Notes under the pieces: model-generated
What the model was told of the DNA's origin: nothing
The model's database searches: none
Seen by the model: the letters and a program-made list of their open reading frames with translations, nothing else
Shown here: positions 34,209-42,732 of the stretch, piece after piece
Numbering within the stretch: position 1 is the stretch's first letter
Layout: the number at the start of each line of letters is the position of its first letter
Translations under genes and position numbers: made by a program
From: Niveispirillum lacus
GTDB taxonomy: Bacteria > Pseudomonadota > Alphaproteobacteria > Azospirillales > Azospirillaceae
NCBI RefSeq assembly: GCF_002251795.1
Contig: NZ_NOXU01000024.1
Location: 186,001 to 250,000, forward strand
Direction: 5' to 3'
DNA length: 64,000 nucleotides

Positions 34209-35201
34209 TCAAGGAACGGAGCGCTGATAACGGACAATGGGGCAACCGAACGGCAGGCTGGACAGGTCGACCATTGCCTGCGGTAGATCAGCGAAATCGA
34301 TACGCGGCCCCAGCAGAAGGTCCAGCACCGGATCGGCCAACAGTGACAACGCTTTGTCTAGTCGGCGGGACAGGGTCCATCGTGGACGGAACGCCGGTGA
34401 CACCTTGCCTACCTGCGAAGAAATGATGCGCTGGCGGTTGGGATGAAACCCACCGCCCAGCGCCACGGTAACGGGCCGGTCGCCATACCAAGAGGCTTCC
34501 ACCACTATTGCCTCCATGCCTGCCAGACGCAGGGCTGTCTCCAACCCCTCGCCCGTGGCGCTGGCATGGATCACCAGATCGCACTCCAGAGCGTCGACCG
34601 TGTCTGGCGTGGCGAAACGGGCGCCAAAGGCATGGGCGATGGAGGCACGGGTCGGATCAATATCAACCATGGTCACATCGGCCCCGGGCATGCGGGCCGC
34701 CAGATAGGTGACCAGTCCACCGACCAGACCGCCGCCGACAATCGCAATATGTTGGCCCGGTGCCGCGCCGCCATCCCAAAGGATGTTCAAGGCCGTTTCC
34801 ATATTGGCGGCCAGGACGGCGCGTTCGGTAGGCACATTATCCGGTACAGGCCGGCAGCCCTCCACCGGGATCACCGCCACATTCTGATGTGGGTGCAGGG
34901 AAAAAACACGCCGACCAGCCAGATTGGCAGGGCCGTAATCGGCGATACCAACCAGGGCATATCCATATTTCACCGGCCCTGGAAAATCGCCATCCTGGAA
35001 TGGGCAGCGCATGATCGGGTAAAGGTCGGGCGGAACCCCACCCCGAAAGACCAAGGATTCGGTCCCCCGACTGATACCCGTGACTAAGGTGCGGACCAGC
35101 ACATCACCGGCCAGCGGTTCCGGCAGTTCCTGCTGACAAAGCGCCCCCTTGCCAGGGGCAAGGGTCCAGAAGGCAGTAGCACGGTCGGGCAGGAGCGGCA
35201 T
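34209..35201 (-). CDS. Medium-chain dehydrogenase, first gene of pterin-like operon
   Basis: A 330-residue MDR-type protein. The GroES-like N-terminus reads VRTLVTGISRGTESLVFRG, with Ser-Arg where zinc alcohol dehydrogenases have a catalytic Cys. The nucleotide-binding motif is IAIVGGGLVGGLVTYLAA, followed by VTMVDIDPTRA. Loss of the zinc ligand suggests a zinc-free reductase of the quinone-oxidoreductase kind. It is the first gene of a four-gene, same-strand operon with the PTPS-like, glycosyltransferase and methyltransferase genes. Confidence 0.82.
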   Translation of the reverse strand: MPLLPDRATAFWTLAPGKGALCQQELPEPLAGDVLVRTLVTGISRGTESLVFRGGVPPDLYPIMRCPFQDGDFPGPVKYGYALVGIADYGPANLAGRRVFSLHPHQNVAVIPVEGCRPVPDNVPTERAVLAANMETALNILWDGGAAPGQHIAIVGGGLVGGLVTYLAARMPGADVTMVDIDPTRASIAHAFGARFATPDTVDALECDLVIHASATGEGLETALRLAGMEAIVVEASWYGDRPVTVALGGGFHPNRQRIISSQVGKVSPAFRPRWTLSRRLDKALSLLADPVLDLLLGPRIDFADLPQAMVDLSSLPFGCPIVRYQRSVP

Positions 35202-35367
35202 GCGCGGGCGACCTCCGTAATGGGCTAGGGGAACATAAGGTAGAACGCATGTCGGAATAAAGTCCGGTCACGCACGGATGGCAGCCATGAGATGTCACCG
35301 CGCTGTCAATCGCCCCCGCTCCGGCCATATCATCTGACCGCCTTCGCGACCCGATCCCCGGACCCCC

Positions 35368-37194
35368 ATGCGCCGCCACGACCGCCCTTCCGGCCACGAC
35401 CCGTCACAGACCAAGTCTCCACGCCTGTCCGATGGCCAGGTCCTGCGTCAATTGCTGCCCTATCTGTGGCCAGCGGGACAGGTGGGTATCAAGGCACGGG
35501 TGGTCACCGCCCTGCTGTTCCTGGCGGCGGCGAAGGGAGCCAATGTTTCCGTCCCCATCTGGTACAAGGGGGCGGTCGATACGCTGACCAAAGGTGTGGA
35601 CGCCGCCAGCAACCCAATGCTGGTCATCCCGTTGGGCTTTATCCTGGCTTATGGTCTGGCACGCGTCCTCAGCTTGGCGTTCGGAGAACTGCGCGACGCC
35701 ATTTTTGAGCGTGTCAGCCAACGGGCCATGCGGGTGGCCGCCCTGAATGTCTTCCAGCATCTGCATGCCTTGTCACTGCGCTTCCATCTGGAACGGCAGA
35801 CGGGTGGATTGTCGCGGGTCGTCGAACGCGGGACCAAGGCCATCGACAGCCTGCTGAGTACATCGCTGTTCAATATCCTTCCCACCCTGCTGGAAATTGC
35901 CCTGGTGACGGGTATTCTCTGGCATCTGTTCGATGTGCGTTTTGCCGCCGTCACCTTCGGGACTGTTGCGGGTTATATCTGGTACACGATTGCCGTCACC
36001 AACTGGCGTACGCGCATCCGCCGCGACATGCTGGACGCCGATACCCGTGCCAGCGCCAAGGCCATCGACAGTCTGCTGAATTTTGAAACCGTCAAATATT
36101 TCGGCAATGAGGCGTTTGAAGCTCGTCGTTATGACAAGGCGTTGCGCGCCTATGAAGATGCCGCAGTACGCACCCAATCTTCCCTGTCACTGCTGAATGT
36201 AGGCCAGGGCATCATCATTGCTGTGGGTGTTGTGGCTGTGATGTGGATGGCGGCCGATGGGATCGTGCAAGGCCAGCTTTCCATCGGCGATTTTGTACTG
36301 GTCAATACCTATCTGCTGCAACTCTACCAGCCATTGAATATTTTTGGCTTCGTCTATCGCGGGATTAAGGAATCCCTGAATGAGATGGAGCGGATGTTTG
36401 AACTGCTGTCCGTGAACCGGGAGGTGCAGGATGCCCCTGCTGCGCCCGCCCTGGCTCCACGCGGCGGGGAAGTGCGGTTCAACGGCGTGGAATTTGCCTA
36501 TGACCCTCGCCGCCCCATCCTGAAAGGATTGGATTTCACGATCCAGGCCGGCCATACGGTGGCCGTGGTCGGGCCAACCGGGGCCGGCAAATCCACCCTC
36601 TCCCGCCTGCTTTACCGGTTTTACGATACAACGGCGGGCAGCATCCGCATCGACGGTCAGGATGTACGGGACGTCACACAGGAAAGCTTGCGCGCCGCCA
36701 TCGGGATCGTCCCGCAGGACACGGTCCTGTTCAATGATACAATCCGCTACAACATCGCCTATGGCCGTCCCGGTGCTGTGCAGGAAGACCTGGATCGTGT
36801 GGCCGAAGCCGCGCAGATTCTGGATTTTATCAAGGCGCTGCCGGATGGTTGGGACACGATGGTGGGTGAACGTGGCCTGAAACTGTCGGGCGGGGAGAAG
36901 CAACGGGTGGCCATTGCCCGAACCCTTTTGAAAGACCCACCGATTCTGATCCTGGATGAGGCGACGTCGGCCCTGGACACCCATACGGAACGGGAGATCC
37001 AGGCGGCCCTGCGCGATGCCGCCCGCGGTCGTACCACGCTTGTCATCGCCCATCGCCTGTCTACCGTCGTGGATGCGGACGAAATCATTGTGCTGGAAGC
37101 CGGGCGCATCGCCGAACGCGGCAGTCACGGGGCTCTGCTGGCCATGGGGGGCGCGTATGCGGCCCTGTGGGCCAAGCAGCAGGAGGCCGTGTAA
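35368..37194 (+). CDS. Atm1-type ABC half-transporter
   Basis: A 608-residue fused exporter: six membrane helices (about 40-340) and a C-terminal ATPase. Walker A GPTGAGKST lies near residue 402, signature LSGGEKQR near 506, Walker B PILILDEATSALD and the switch His in VIAHRLST. The helical domain carries the Atm1/HMT features (ETVKYFGNEAFEARRYD, NIFGFVYRGIKES). Homologues export glutathione-bound sulfur or metals from the cytosol. It is a single-gene unit with a terminator right after it. Confidence 0.92.
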   Translation: MRRHDRPSGHDPSQTKSPRLSDGQVLRQLLPYLWPAGQVGIKARVVTALLFLAAAKGANVSVPIWYKGAVDTLTKGVDAASNPMLVIPLGFILAYGLARVLSLAFGELRDAIFERVSQRAMRVAALNVFQHLHALSLRFHLERQTGGLSRVVERGTKAIDSLLSTSLFNILPTLLEIALVTGILWHLFDVRFAAVTFGTVAGYIWYTIAVTNWRTRIRRDMLDADTRASAKAIDSLLNFETVKYFGNEAFEARRYDKALRAYEDAAVRTQSSLSLLNVGQGIIIAVGVVAVMWMAADGIVQGQLSIGDFVLVNTYLLQLYQPLNIFGFVYRGIKESLNEMERMFELLSVNREVQDAPAAPALAPRGGEVRFNGVEFAYDPRRPILKGLDFTIQAGHTVAVVGPTGAGKSTLSRLLYRFYDTTAGSIRIDGQDVRDVTQESLRAAIGIVPQDTVLFNDTIRYNIAYGRPGAVQEDLDRVAEAAQILDFIKALPDGWDTMVGERGLKLSGGEKQRVAIARTLLKDPPILILDEATSALDTHTEREIQAALRDAARGRTTLVIAHRLSTVVDADEIIVLEAGRIAERGSHGALLAMGGAYAALWAKQQEAV

Positions 37195-37204
37195 TCAATC
37201 AGAA

Positions 37205-37246
37205 GCCCGGACAGCGCGTCATCATGCGCTGCCCGGGCCGATTTTT
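37205..37246 (+). terminator. Terminator after Atm1-type transporter
   Basis: Arms GCCCGG-CAGCGC and GCGCTG-CCCGGGC, each with a one-base bulge, followed by ATTTTT at 37241-37246. Confidence 0.85.
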
Positions 37247-37345
37247 ACCCTATGCCAATCTCTCTTCATCGTGACCGATCAAGGGAGATTTCGTTTTTCC
37301 CCAAAACGCCGGGCGGCCATAGGTCAAACCTTCGACGGATGGGCA

Positions 37346-38461
37346 TTACTCCGCCGTCAGCACGCCGCGCTCGACCTGATCGCGTTCAATACTCTCGAAC
37401 AGGGCGCGGAAATTGCCCTCGCCAAAGCCGTCATCGCCCTTGCGCTGAATGATCTCAAAGAAGATCGGGCCGATCACGGTGCTGGTGAAGATCTGCAACA
37501 GCAGACCGCCGCCGGGCGCACCGTCCAGCAGGATGCCGCGCTTGCGCAGCTCTTCGGTCGGCTGACCATGGCCAGGCAGACGCTCTTCCAGCATGTCGTA
37601 ATAGGTGCCGGGCGGTGGGGTCATGAAGGTGACGCCATTGGCCTTCAGCGCGTCGAAAGTCTTGATGATGTCGTTGGTGGAGAGCGCGATATGCTGGATG
37701 CCTTCGCCCTTGTATTCGCGCAGATATTCCTCGATCTGATCGACACGGCCCTCGACACCCGCGCTCTCATTGATGGGAATACGGATCTTGCCGCACGGCG
37801 CCGTCAGCGCCCGGCTCTTCAGACCCGTCAGCTTGCCTTCGATGTCGAAGTAACGGATCTGCCGGAAGCTGAACAGCTTGGCATAGAAATCGTACCAATG
37901 GTCCATGCGGCCGCGATGGACATTGTGGGTCAGGTGGTCAACCTCCACCAGGCCGCAGCCCACGGGGTTCTGATCGGCACCGTCGACAGGCACGAAGTCG
38001 ATATCATAGATGGAGGTCGGGGCCTTGTAGCGGTCCACCAGATAAATCAGGCTGCCGCCGATACCTTCGATGGCGGGGATGTTCAGTTCCATCGGGCCGA
38101 CAGAACCCTTCACATCCTTGGCCCCCAGTTCCAGGGCACGCCGGTGGGCAAAGGCAGCATCCTTGACACGGAAGGCCATGGCACAGGCGCTGGGCCCATG
38201 GTCGCGCGCGAACTGCTGCGCCATGCTGTCCTTCTCGCCATTGACGATGAAGTTAATGCCGCCCTGACGATACAGCGTGACATTCTTGGAGCGGTGGCGG
38301 GCCACCTTGGTAAAGCCCAGGACAGTGAACAGGCTGTCCAGTGCTGCCGTATCTTCGGCCGTGTATTCCACGAATTCAAAGCCGTTGGTGCCCATGGGAT
38401 TGTCCCACAGATCGCCCACGATCTGGCCGTTTTCCACGCGCGCCGTGCCGCCGTCCGCCAT
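37346..38461 (-). CDS. hppD: 4-hydroxyphenylpyruvate dioxygenase
   Basis: A 371-residue non-haem iron dioxygenase turning 4-hydroxyphenylpyruvate to homogentisate in tyrosine breakdown. The iron ligands are seen: His in [11 protein letters not shown], His in [11 protein letters not shown], Glu in [12 protein letters not shown]. Both vicinal-oxygen-chelate halves are present. It is divergent from an Lrp-type regulator gene and close to phhA, so phenylalanine is probably degraded through tyrosine. hmgA and fahA are not in the window. Confidence 0.95.
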   Translation of the reverse strand: MADGGTARVENGQIVGDLWDNPMGTNGFEFVEYTAEDTAALDSLFTVLGFTKVARHRSKNVTLYRQGGINFIVNGEKDSMAQQFARDHGPSACAMAFRVKDAAFAHRRALELGAKDVKGSVGPMELNIPAIEGIGGSLIYLVDRYKAPTSIYDIDFVPVDGADQNPVGCGLVEVDHLTHNVHRGRMDHWYDFYAKLFSFRQIRYFDIEGKLTGLKSRALTAPCGKIRIPINESAGVEGRVDQIEEYLREYKGEGIQHIALSTNDIIKTFDALKANGVTFMTPPPGTYYDMLEERLPGHGQPTEELRKRGILLDGAPGGGLLLQIFTSTVIGPIFFEIIQRKGDDGFGEGNFRALFESIERDQVERGVLTAE

Positions 38462-38602
38462 CTTGATCTCCCTGATAATCTATCGGTTGGGGAATTGTTG
38501 GCATGATAGGGCCGAAGCCAGGGGCATGTCCTTGCGAACTGCCCCCGGATTCTGGCAGTGTTCGGTGGGAAATTGCGCCGATCCAGAGATCAGAGGCAGA
38601 AT

Positions 38603-39079
38603 ATGGGCAACAGCAGTTTAGACGCGGCAGATATCCGCATACTTGCTGCATTGCAGCGCAATGGCCGCCTCTCCAATGTCGATCTGGCTGATCAGGTAGG
38701 CCTGTCACCCAGCCCCTGCCTGCGCCGGGTACGCGACTTGGAGGAACAGGGCTATATCCAGGGCTATACCGCCATCCTGGACCGCAAGAAGCTGGGCATG
38801 GGGGTGGTTGCCTTTGTTGAGGTGAAGATCGACCAGAATGCGGAGGGCGACGCCGATTTCCGACGCGGCATCCTGCTGTTGCCAGAAGTTATCTCCTGCT
38901 TCGTGATGACCGGCACCATGGATTACCTGTTGCAGGTGATCGTGGAGGATCTGGACAGTTTCGCCGACCTGTCGATGCGCAAACTCCTGTCGATCAAGGG
39001 CGTGAAGGAGGTGCGGTCCAGCTTCGTGCTGGATGTGGTCAAACACTCCACCGCCGTGCCATTGCCGAAACCAACCTGA
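38603..39079 (+). CDS. Lrp/AsnC-family regulator of aromatic amino-acid catabolism
   Basis: A 158-residue regulator beginning MGNSSLDAADIRILAALQRN. The N-terminal helix-turn-helix (LSNVDLADQVGLSPSPCLRRV) is followed by the RAM ligand-binding domain (VVAFVEVKIDQNAEGD, CFVMTGTMDYLLQVIVED). Such proteins form octamers and sense amino acids. Position between the divergent hppD and codirectional phhA suggests control of phenylalanine or tyrosine catabolism. AGAGG precedes the ATG at 38603. Confidence 0.9.
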   Translation: MGNSSLDAADIRILAALQRNGRLSNVDLADQVGLSPSPCLRRVRDLEEQGYIQGYTAILDRKKLGMGVVAFVEVKIDQNAEGDADFRRGILLLPEVISCFVMTGTMDYLLQVIVEDLDSFADLSMRKLLSIKGVKEVRSSFVLDVVKHSTAVPLPKPT

Positions 39080-39226
39080 ACAAAGCAGAATATGGCGCAA
39101 TACTGGTCAATATTGCCGCAGGAATTGCGAAAGCACCCCACTACCCCAGCACATCCGCAAGGAAATGCCCCGCCCCTGGCGCTATCATGGTTTCCAACAA
39201 TTCCCACATGATTTGGGGAGGAAGCC

Positions 39227-40138
39227 ATGAACCAGACCAACGCACCGGCCAGCGACTTTGCCACCCGCGTCACCGACAGCGGCAAGACCGACACGGCCCT
39301 GCGCGGCGATTACCGCCATGTGCAGCCGGACTTCACCATCGACCAGGGCTGGGACGCCTATAGCAGCGCCGATCACGCCCTCTGGCGCACGCTGTATGAC
39401 CGGCAATCGGCACTATTGCCGCGCTATGCTGCCCGGGAATTCCTGGAAGGTCTGACCCGACTGGATGTGCGCGACGGCATTCCCGATTTCCGGCGCGCGT
39501 CGGACGTGCTGGACCGCGCCACCGGCTGGATACTGGTCGCCGTGCCGGGCCTGATCCCGGAGCGGGAATTTTTTGAACATCTGGCCGCCCGGCGGTTCCC
39601 GGTCACCAACTGGATCCGCAAGCCGGAAGAGATGGATTATCTCGTCGAACCCGACGTGTTTCATGATTTCTTCGGCCATGTGCCGTTGCTGACCCACCCG
39701 GTCTTCGCGGACTATCTGCAGGCCTATGGCATTGGTGGGGCCAAGGCCATCGCGCTCAACGGGCAGGAACATTTGGCCCGGCTTTACTGGTACATGGTCG
39801 AATTCGGCCTGATCAACACCAAGGATGGGTTGCGCGCCTATGGGGCTGGCATGCTGTCATCCCGTGGGGAGACGCAGTTCTGCATCGAAAGCCCCTCGCC
39901 CCACCGCATTGGATTCGATCTGGAGCGCGTGATGCGCACCCAGTACCGGATTGATGATTATCAGCAGACCTATTTCGTACTCGACAGCTATGAGCAGCTG
40001 ATGAACGCCACAGCAGTGGATTTCACCCCACTTTATGCCCGGCTGCGCAGCCTGCCGGCCATCGGCCCGACAGAGGTTCTGGCCAGCGACCGCGTGTTCA
40101 CCCTGGGCACCCAGGGCGAAAGCCACAAGGCGGCGTAA
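39227..40138 (+). CDS. phhA: Phenylalanine 4-monooxygenase
   Basis: A 303-residue iron- and pterin-dependent enzyme that hydroxylates phenylalanine to tyrosine. The iron-binding 2-His-1-Glu triad is clear: DVFHDFFGHVPLLTHPVF gives both His and ARLYWYMVEFGL gives the Glu. A strong ribosome-binding site (GGGGAGGAAGCC) precedes the ATG. It lies 147 bases after the Lrp-type regulator. A pterin cofactor is needed; pterin-related genes are nearby in the window, but no phhB is seen. Confidence 0.95.
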   Translation: MNQTNAPASDFATRVTDSGKTDTALRGDYRHVQPDFTIDQGWDAYSSADHALWRTLYDRQSALLPRYAAREFLEGLTRLDVRDGIPDFRRASDVLDRATGWILVAVPGLIPEREFFEHLAARRFPVTNWIRKPEEMDYLVEPDVFHDFFGHVPLLTHPVFADYLQAYGIGGAKAIALNGQEHLARLYWYMVEFGLINTKDGLRAYGAGMLSSRGETQFCIESPSPHRIGFDLERVMRTQYRIDDYQQTYFVLDSYEQLMNATAVDFTPLYARLRSLPAIGPTEVLASDRVFTLGTQGESHKAA

Positions 40139-40168
40139 GGGTCCCCCGACCGGACGCACCGTCTGTGC

Positions 40169-40210
40169 CCACACCCCGGCCCGCCACAGGGACCGGGGTG
40201 TGGTTGTTGG
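40169..40210 (+). terminator. Terminator after phhA
   Basis: Arms CCACACCCCGG and CCGGGGTGTGG around a 13-base loop, followed by TTGTTGG, 30 bases after phhA. Confidence 0.75.
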
Positions 40211-40216
40211 GGAACA

Positions 40217-40246
40217 GAGCAGTTTTCATCAGACTGAAAACTGCTC
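40217..40246. other. Second strong hairpin between phhA and RlmD-like gene
   Basis: Perfect 12-base arms GAGCAGTTTTCA and TGAAAACTGCTC with a six-base loop. A third hairpin (CGGCGGC/GCCGCCG, 40247-40264) touches it. It may be a bidirectional terminator between convergent genes or a small-RNA stem; no T run follows on either side. Confidence 0.6.
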
Positions 40247-40326
40247 CGGCGGCGACTGCCGCCGCGCGGCCCGCGCCGCGTAAGCCAAGCTGGCGATGCA
40301 GCGCCGGCGATTGAGGCGAACACGCT

Positions 40327-41655
40327 CTACCGGCGGAACCAGCCCACCAGTTCCATGTGGGCAGACCACAGGAACTGATCCACGGGCCAGATATCGGTAA
40401 GGCGGTATCCGCCCCGGATCAGCAGTTCAGCATCCCGCGCAAAGCTGACGGGATTGCAGGACACCCCCACCACGGTGGGCACGGTCGATGCTGCAATCTC
40501 CGCCGCCTGTGCCTGGGCACCTGCCCGTGGTGGGTCAAACACCACGGCCTGGAACCGGTTCAGGTCATAGGGTGTCAAAGGATCGCGGAACAGGTCACGC
40601 TTTTCCGCCGTCACCTTGCCCCCCAACTGCCGCGCCCCGCCCATCAGGCTGTTATAGGCCGTGGGGTCACCCTCTACCGCATGCACCTTGGCCCTGGTGG
40701 CCAGCGGGAAGGTGAAGGTGCCGCTGCCGGCAAACAAGTCGGCAATGGTATCCGCGTTTCCGACCCCGGCCAGGATTGCGGTGACCAGGGCCTGTTCGCC
40801 TTGCGTGCTGGCTTGCAGGAAGGCGCCAGGGGCGGGTGAGATGCTGACTGCGCCGAAACCCAGCAGGCCAGTCCGACGCATGGCAATCGGTTCAGCCGGT
40901 TGACCATCGCGGGCCCGCCAGGACAAGCGTGCCAGATCCTGACCAGCAGCAAATTCTGCCAGATGTTCCAGGGTGCGCAGGTCGGGCTGGTTTAATCCCT
41001 CCAGCACAAGATCCACCCCGTCATCCAACAGGGTCATGGCGACATCAAGCGACTGGCCATCGGCCAAAAGCGGGGCCAGGGCCTCGCGCAGGGGCGCCAC
41101 CAGCGCCAGGAGCGATGGTGCCAGCACCGTGCAGGCCGAAAGATCGACCAGACGATGGGAGTGCGCCTCGTTAAAGCCCAGCCAGACGCGGTTGCCCCGG
41201 CGCACAGCATTCATCACAGCGCGGCGGCGGCTGCCGGCGGGGGTGCGGGCCACCGGATGCAGGGTCACCCCTTCACCCAGGAGGTCGTTCCGCGAAAGGA
41301 CAGTGGTGAGGGCCTCCTGCTTCCATTTATCATAGGTGGCATCATCCATATGCTGGGCGACACATCCACCGCAGCTACCAAAATGGGTACAAGCCGGTTC
41401 CGCCCGGCCGGGGCCTTCCTCCAGCAAAGAGACAGGAACCCCTTCCCAGCCATCGCCCCGATAGGTGCCAAATTTTACCATCAACCGGTCACCGGCCAGG
41501 GTCTGTGGCACATAAAGCCGACTGCCCTGCCATTCGGCCAGACCATCGCCACGGCCGCCGACACGGGTGATCGTCACCTCGACCGGGCCCCGCGTGGGCG
41601 GTTCGGGATTGGTGCGAGAAGGAGGGCGACGAGGGGGGTGTCTGCGGGGTGGCAT
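40327..41655 (-). CDS. RlmD/TrmA-type uracil-C5 RNA methyltransferase
   Basis: About 442 residues. A TRAM domain (VEVTITRVGGRGDGLAEW) is followed by an iron-sulfur cluster motif (CTHFGSCGGC plus Cys in LSACTVLAP), the SAM motif IADLFAGSGTFTFPLA and the catalytic SCNPVSFARD. It methylates uracil at C5 in 23S rRNA or tRNA. The frame is open much further upstream; the ATG at 41655 begins the Pro/Arg-rich leader and is chosen because the region beyond contains a 24-bp palindrome and promoter. Confidence 0.88.
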   Translation of the reverse strand: MPPRRHPPRRPPSRTNPEPPTRGPVEVTITRVGGRGDGLAEWQGSRLYVPQTLAGDRLMVKFGTYRGDGWEGVPVSLLEEGPGRAEPACTHFGSCGGCVAQHMDDATYDKWKQEALTTVLSRNDLLGEGVTLHPVARTPAGSRRRAVMNAVRRGNRVWLGFNEAHSHRLVDLSACTVLAPSLLALVAPLREALAPLLADGQSLDVAMTLLDDGVDLVLEGLNQPDLRTLEHLAEFAAGQDLARLSWRARDGQPAEPIAMRRTGLLGFGAVSISPAPGAFLQASTQGEQALVTAILAGVGNADTIADLFAGSGTFTFPLATRAKVHAVEGDPTAYNSLMGGARQLGGKVTAEKRDLFRDPLTPYDLNRFQAVVFDPPRAGAQAQAAEIAASTVPTVVGVSCNPVSFARDAELLIRGGYRLTDIWPVDQFLWSAHMELVGWFRR

Positions 41656-41688
41656 AGGTACGGTTCCGAAACGATATAGAGTAGCCAA

Positions 41689-41712
41689 ATTTGTTTCGTT
41701 AACGAAACAAAT
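41689..41712. promoter_or_regulatory. 24-bp perfect palindrome upstream of RlmD-like gene
   Basis: The half ATTTGTTTCGTT is followed directly by its exact reverse complement, centred between bases 41700 and 41701. It lies 34 bases upstream of the RlmD-like ATG and 139 bases before a plus-strand gene, where an operator for a TetR- or LacI-like dimer could bind. No regulator gene is adjacent, so the binding protein is unknown. Confidence 0.65.
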
Positions 41713-41850
41713 GGCCCCAAGGGGGTGTTGTGAGTGTGGATCAATCCTTATCAGGGCATAGGGGGGCCGTGCGGATTTGGCAAGAACTGTACACGAAAGG
41801 ATGCTAGAAGGTGGGCACCATTTAATCTTGCCCGGAAGGGAGCCCGACCC

Positions 41851-42093
41851 ATGTCCGAACCTAACACCAGCGCTGCAGAGCAGCTTTTCGAGAAGGCCCT
41901 CGACCTGGCCGAAAAGCATCTGGAAGCGGCCATGAAGGAAGGCGGCGCCCTTTCGGGTTATGTTGCCATCGCCATGATCGAAGCCGCCGTTAATCAGGCC
42001 GTAGAAGAGACCAGCCACGAAGATGTGGCTGACATGCTGCGTGATCTGGCCGACCAGATCGAAGCCGATGCCGAGGAAGGCGACGACGAGTAA
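41851..42093 (+). CDS. Small acidic helical protein
   Basis: An 80-residue protein: MSEPNTSAAEQLFEKALDLA, AMIEAAVNQAVEETSHEDVA, acidic tail ADAEEGDDE. It is almost all alpha-helix, with a Gly-rich turn near residue 32. AAGGGAG precedes the ATG at 41851. A strong terminator follows, so it is a single-gene unit. No family recognised. Confidence 0.65.
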   Translation: MSEPNTSAAEQLFEKALDLAEKHLEAAMKEGGALSGYVAIAMIEAAVNQAVEETSHEDVADMLRDLADQIEADAEEGDDE

Positions 42094-42120
42094 TCGTCCT
42101 GCCGGCTTGCGCATACGCAC

Positions 42121-42158
42121 AAGAAAAACCCCGTCGGTCGCCCGGCGGGGTTTTTCTT
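42121..42158. terminator. Bidirectional terminator between convergent genes
   Basis: Arms AAGAAAAACCCCG and CGGGGTTTTTCTT with an inner CGG/CCG pairing; T runs on both strands serve the small acidic protein gene (+) and the GNAT-trpF-pyrF run (-). Confidence 0.9.
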
Positions 42159-42173
42159 ATGCCTCAACGGCAC

Positions 42174-42728
42174 CTACCCCCGCTTTGGCCGAATGCGCCC
42201 CATGGCCAGGGCGTCGACATAGACGCCGTCGCGGAAGGCATAGTCGCGCAAGCGGCCTTCTTCGATAAAGCCGAACTGCCGATAAAGCCGGATGGCGGGG
42301 TCATTATCGGCAAAGACCGTCAGTTCCACGCGATGCAGGTCCAGCCAGCGGTCGGCGGCATCGATCAGGGCATGCATCAGGGACTTGCCCACGCCCATAC
42401 CCTGCGCCTCGTCATGTACACCGATGGCCAGATCGGCCACATGCCGGCGCCGTCCACCATGGCGGAACAGGCCAGCGGACCCGACAAGCTTGCCATCCAG
42501 GATGGCGACAACCTGCAAATCGTCGGCCCCGCCCTTCTCCATCCAGGCGCGGGTTCCCTCCACACTGGGAAAGGGCGGGCGCAGCGTGCCATGGCGGAAT
42601 TTCGGCAGCGACGCCATGGCCGCCATCGCCGCCGCATCATCCAGTTGCCGTGCCCGCAGCCATAAACCCGGCGGGCCAAAGGCGGCAGCCGTACCGCCGG
42701 GCGGTGGGGTGAACGCGGACTGGCTCAT
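42174..42728 (-). CDS. GNAT family N-acetyltransferase
   Basis: A 184-residue single GNAT domain with the acetyl-CoA motif GVHDEAQGMGVGKSLMHAL and a C-terminal NDPAIRLYRQFGFIEEGRLR, close to RimJ/RimL- and SpeG-like enzymes. Substrate unknown. It follows trpF by 4 bases, which suggests cotranscription with trpF and pyrF, though no functional link is obvious. Confidence 0.85.
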   Translation of the reverse strand: MSQSAFTPPPGGTAAAFGPPGLWLRARQLDDAAAMAAMASLPKFRHGTLRPPFPSVEGTRAWMEKGGADDLQVVAILDGKLVGSAGLFRHGGRRRHVADLAIGVHDEAQGMGVGKSLMHALIDAADRWLDLHRVELTVFADNDPAIRLYRQFGFIEEGRLRDYAFRDGVYVDALAMGRIRPKRG

Positions 42729-42732
42729 GGCT

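Noticed and set aside
36187-37128. A 313-codon minus-strand open frame inside the Atm1-type ABC transporter gene
   Set aside because: It is antisense to the well-supported ATPase domain; composition and lack of any motif mark it as a GC-rich shadow frame.
36956-38506. A 516-codon plus-strand open frame opposite hppD
   Set aside because: It spans the end of the ABC transporter, a terminator and the whole of hppD in antisense; hppD has clear iron ligands.
41656-42120. N-terminal extension of the RlmD-like protein to a 597-residue protein
   Set aside because: The added part would cover the 24-bp palindrome and the whole small acidic protein gene, and lacks domain character; the ATG at 41655 fits the family.
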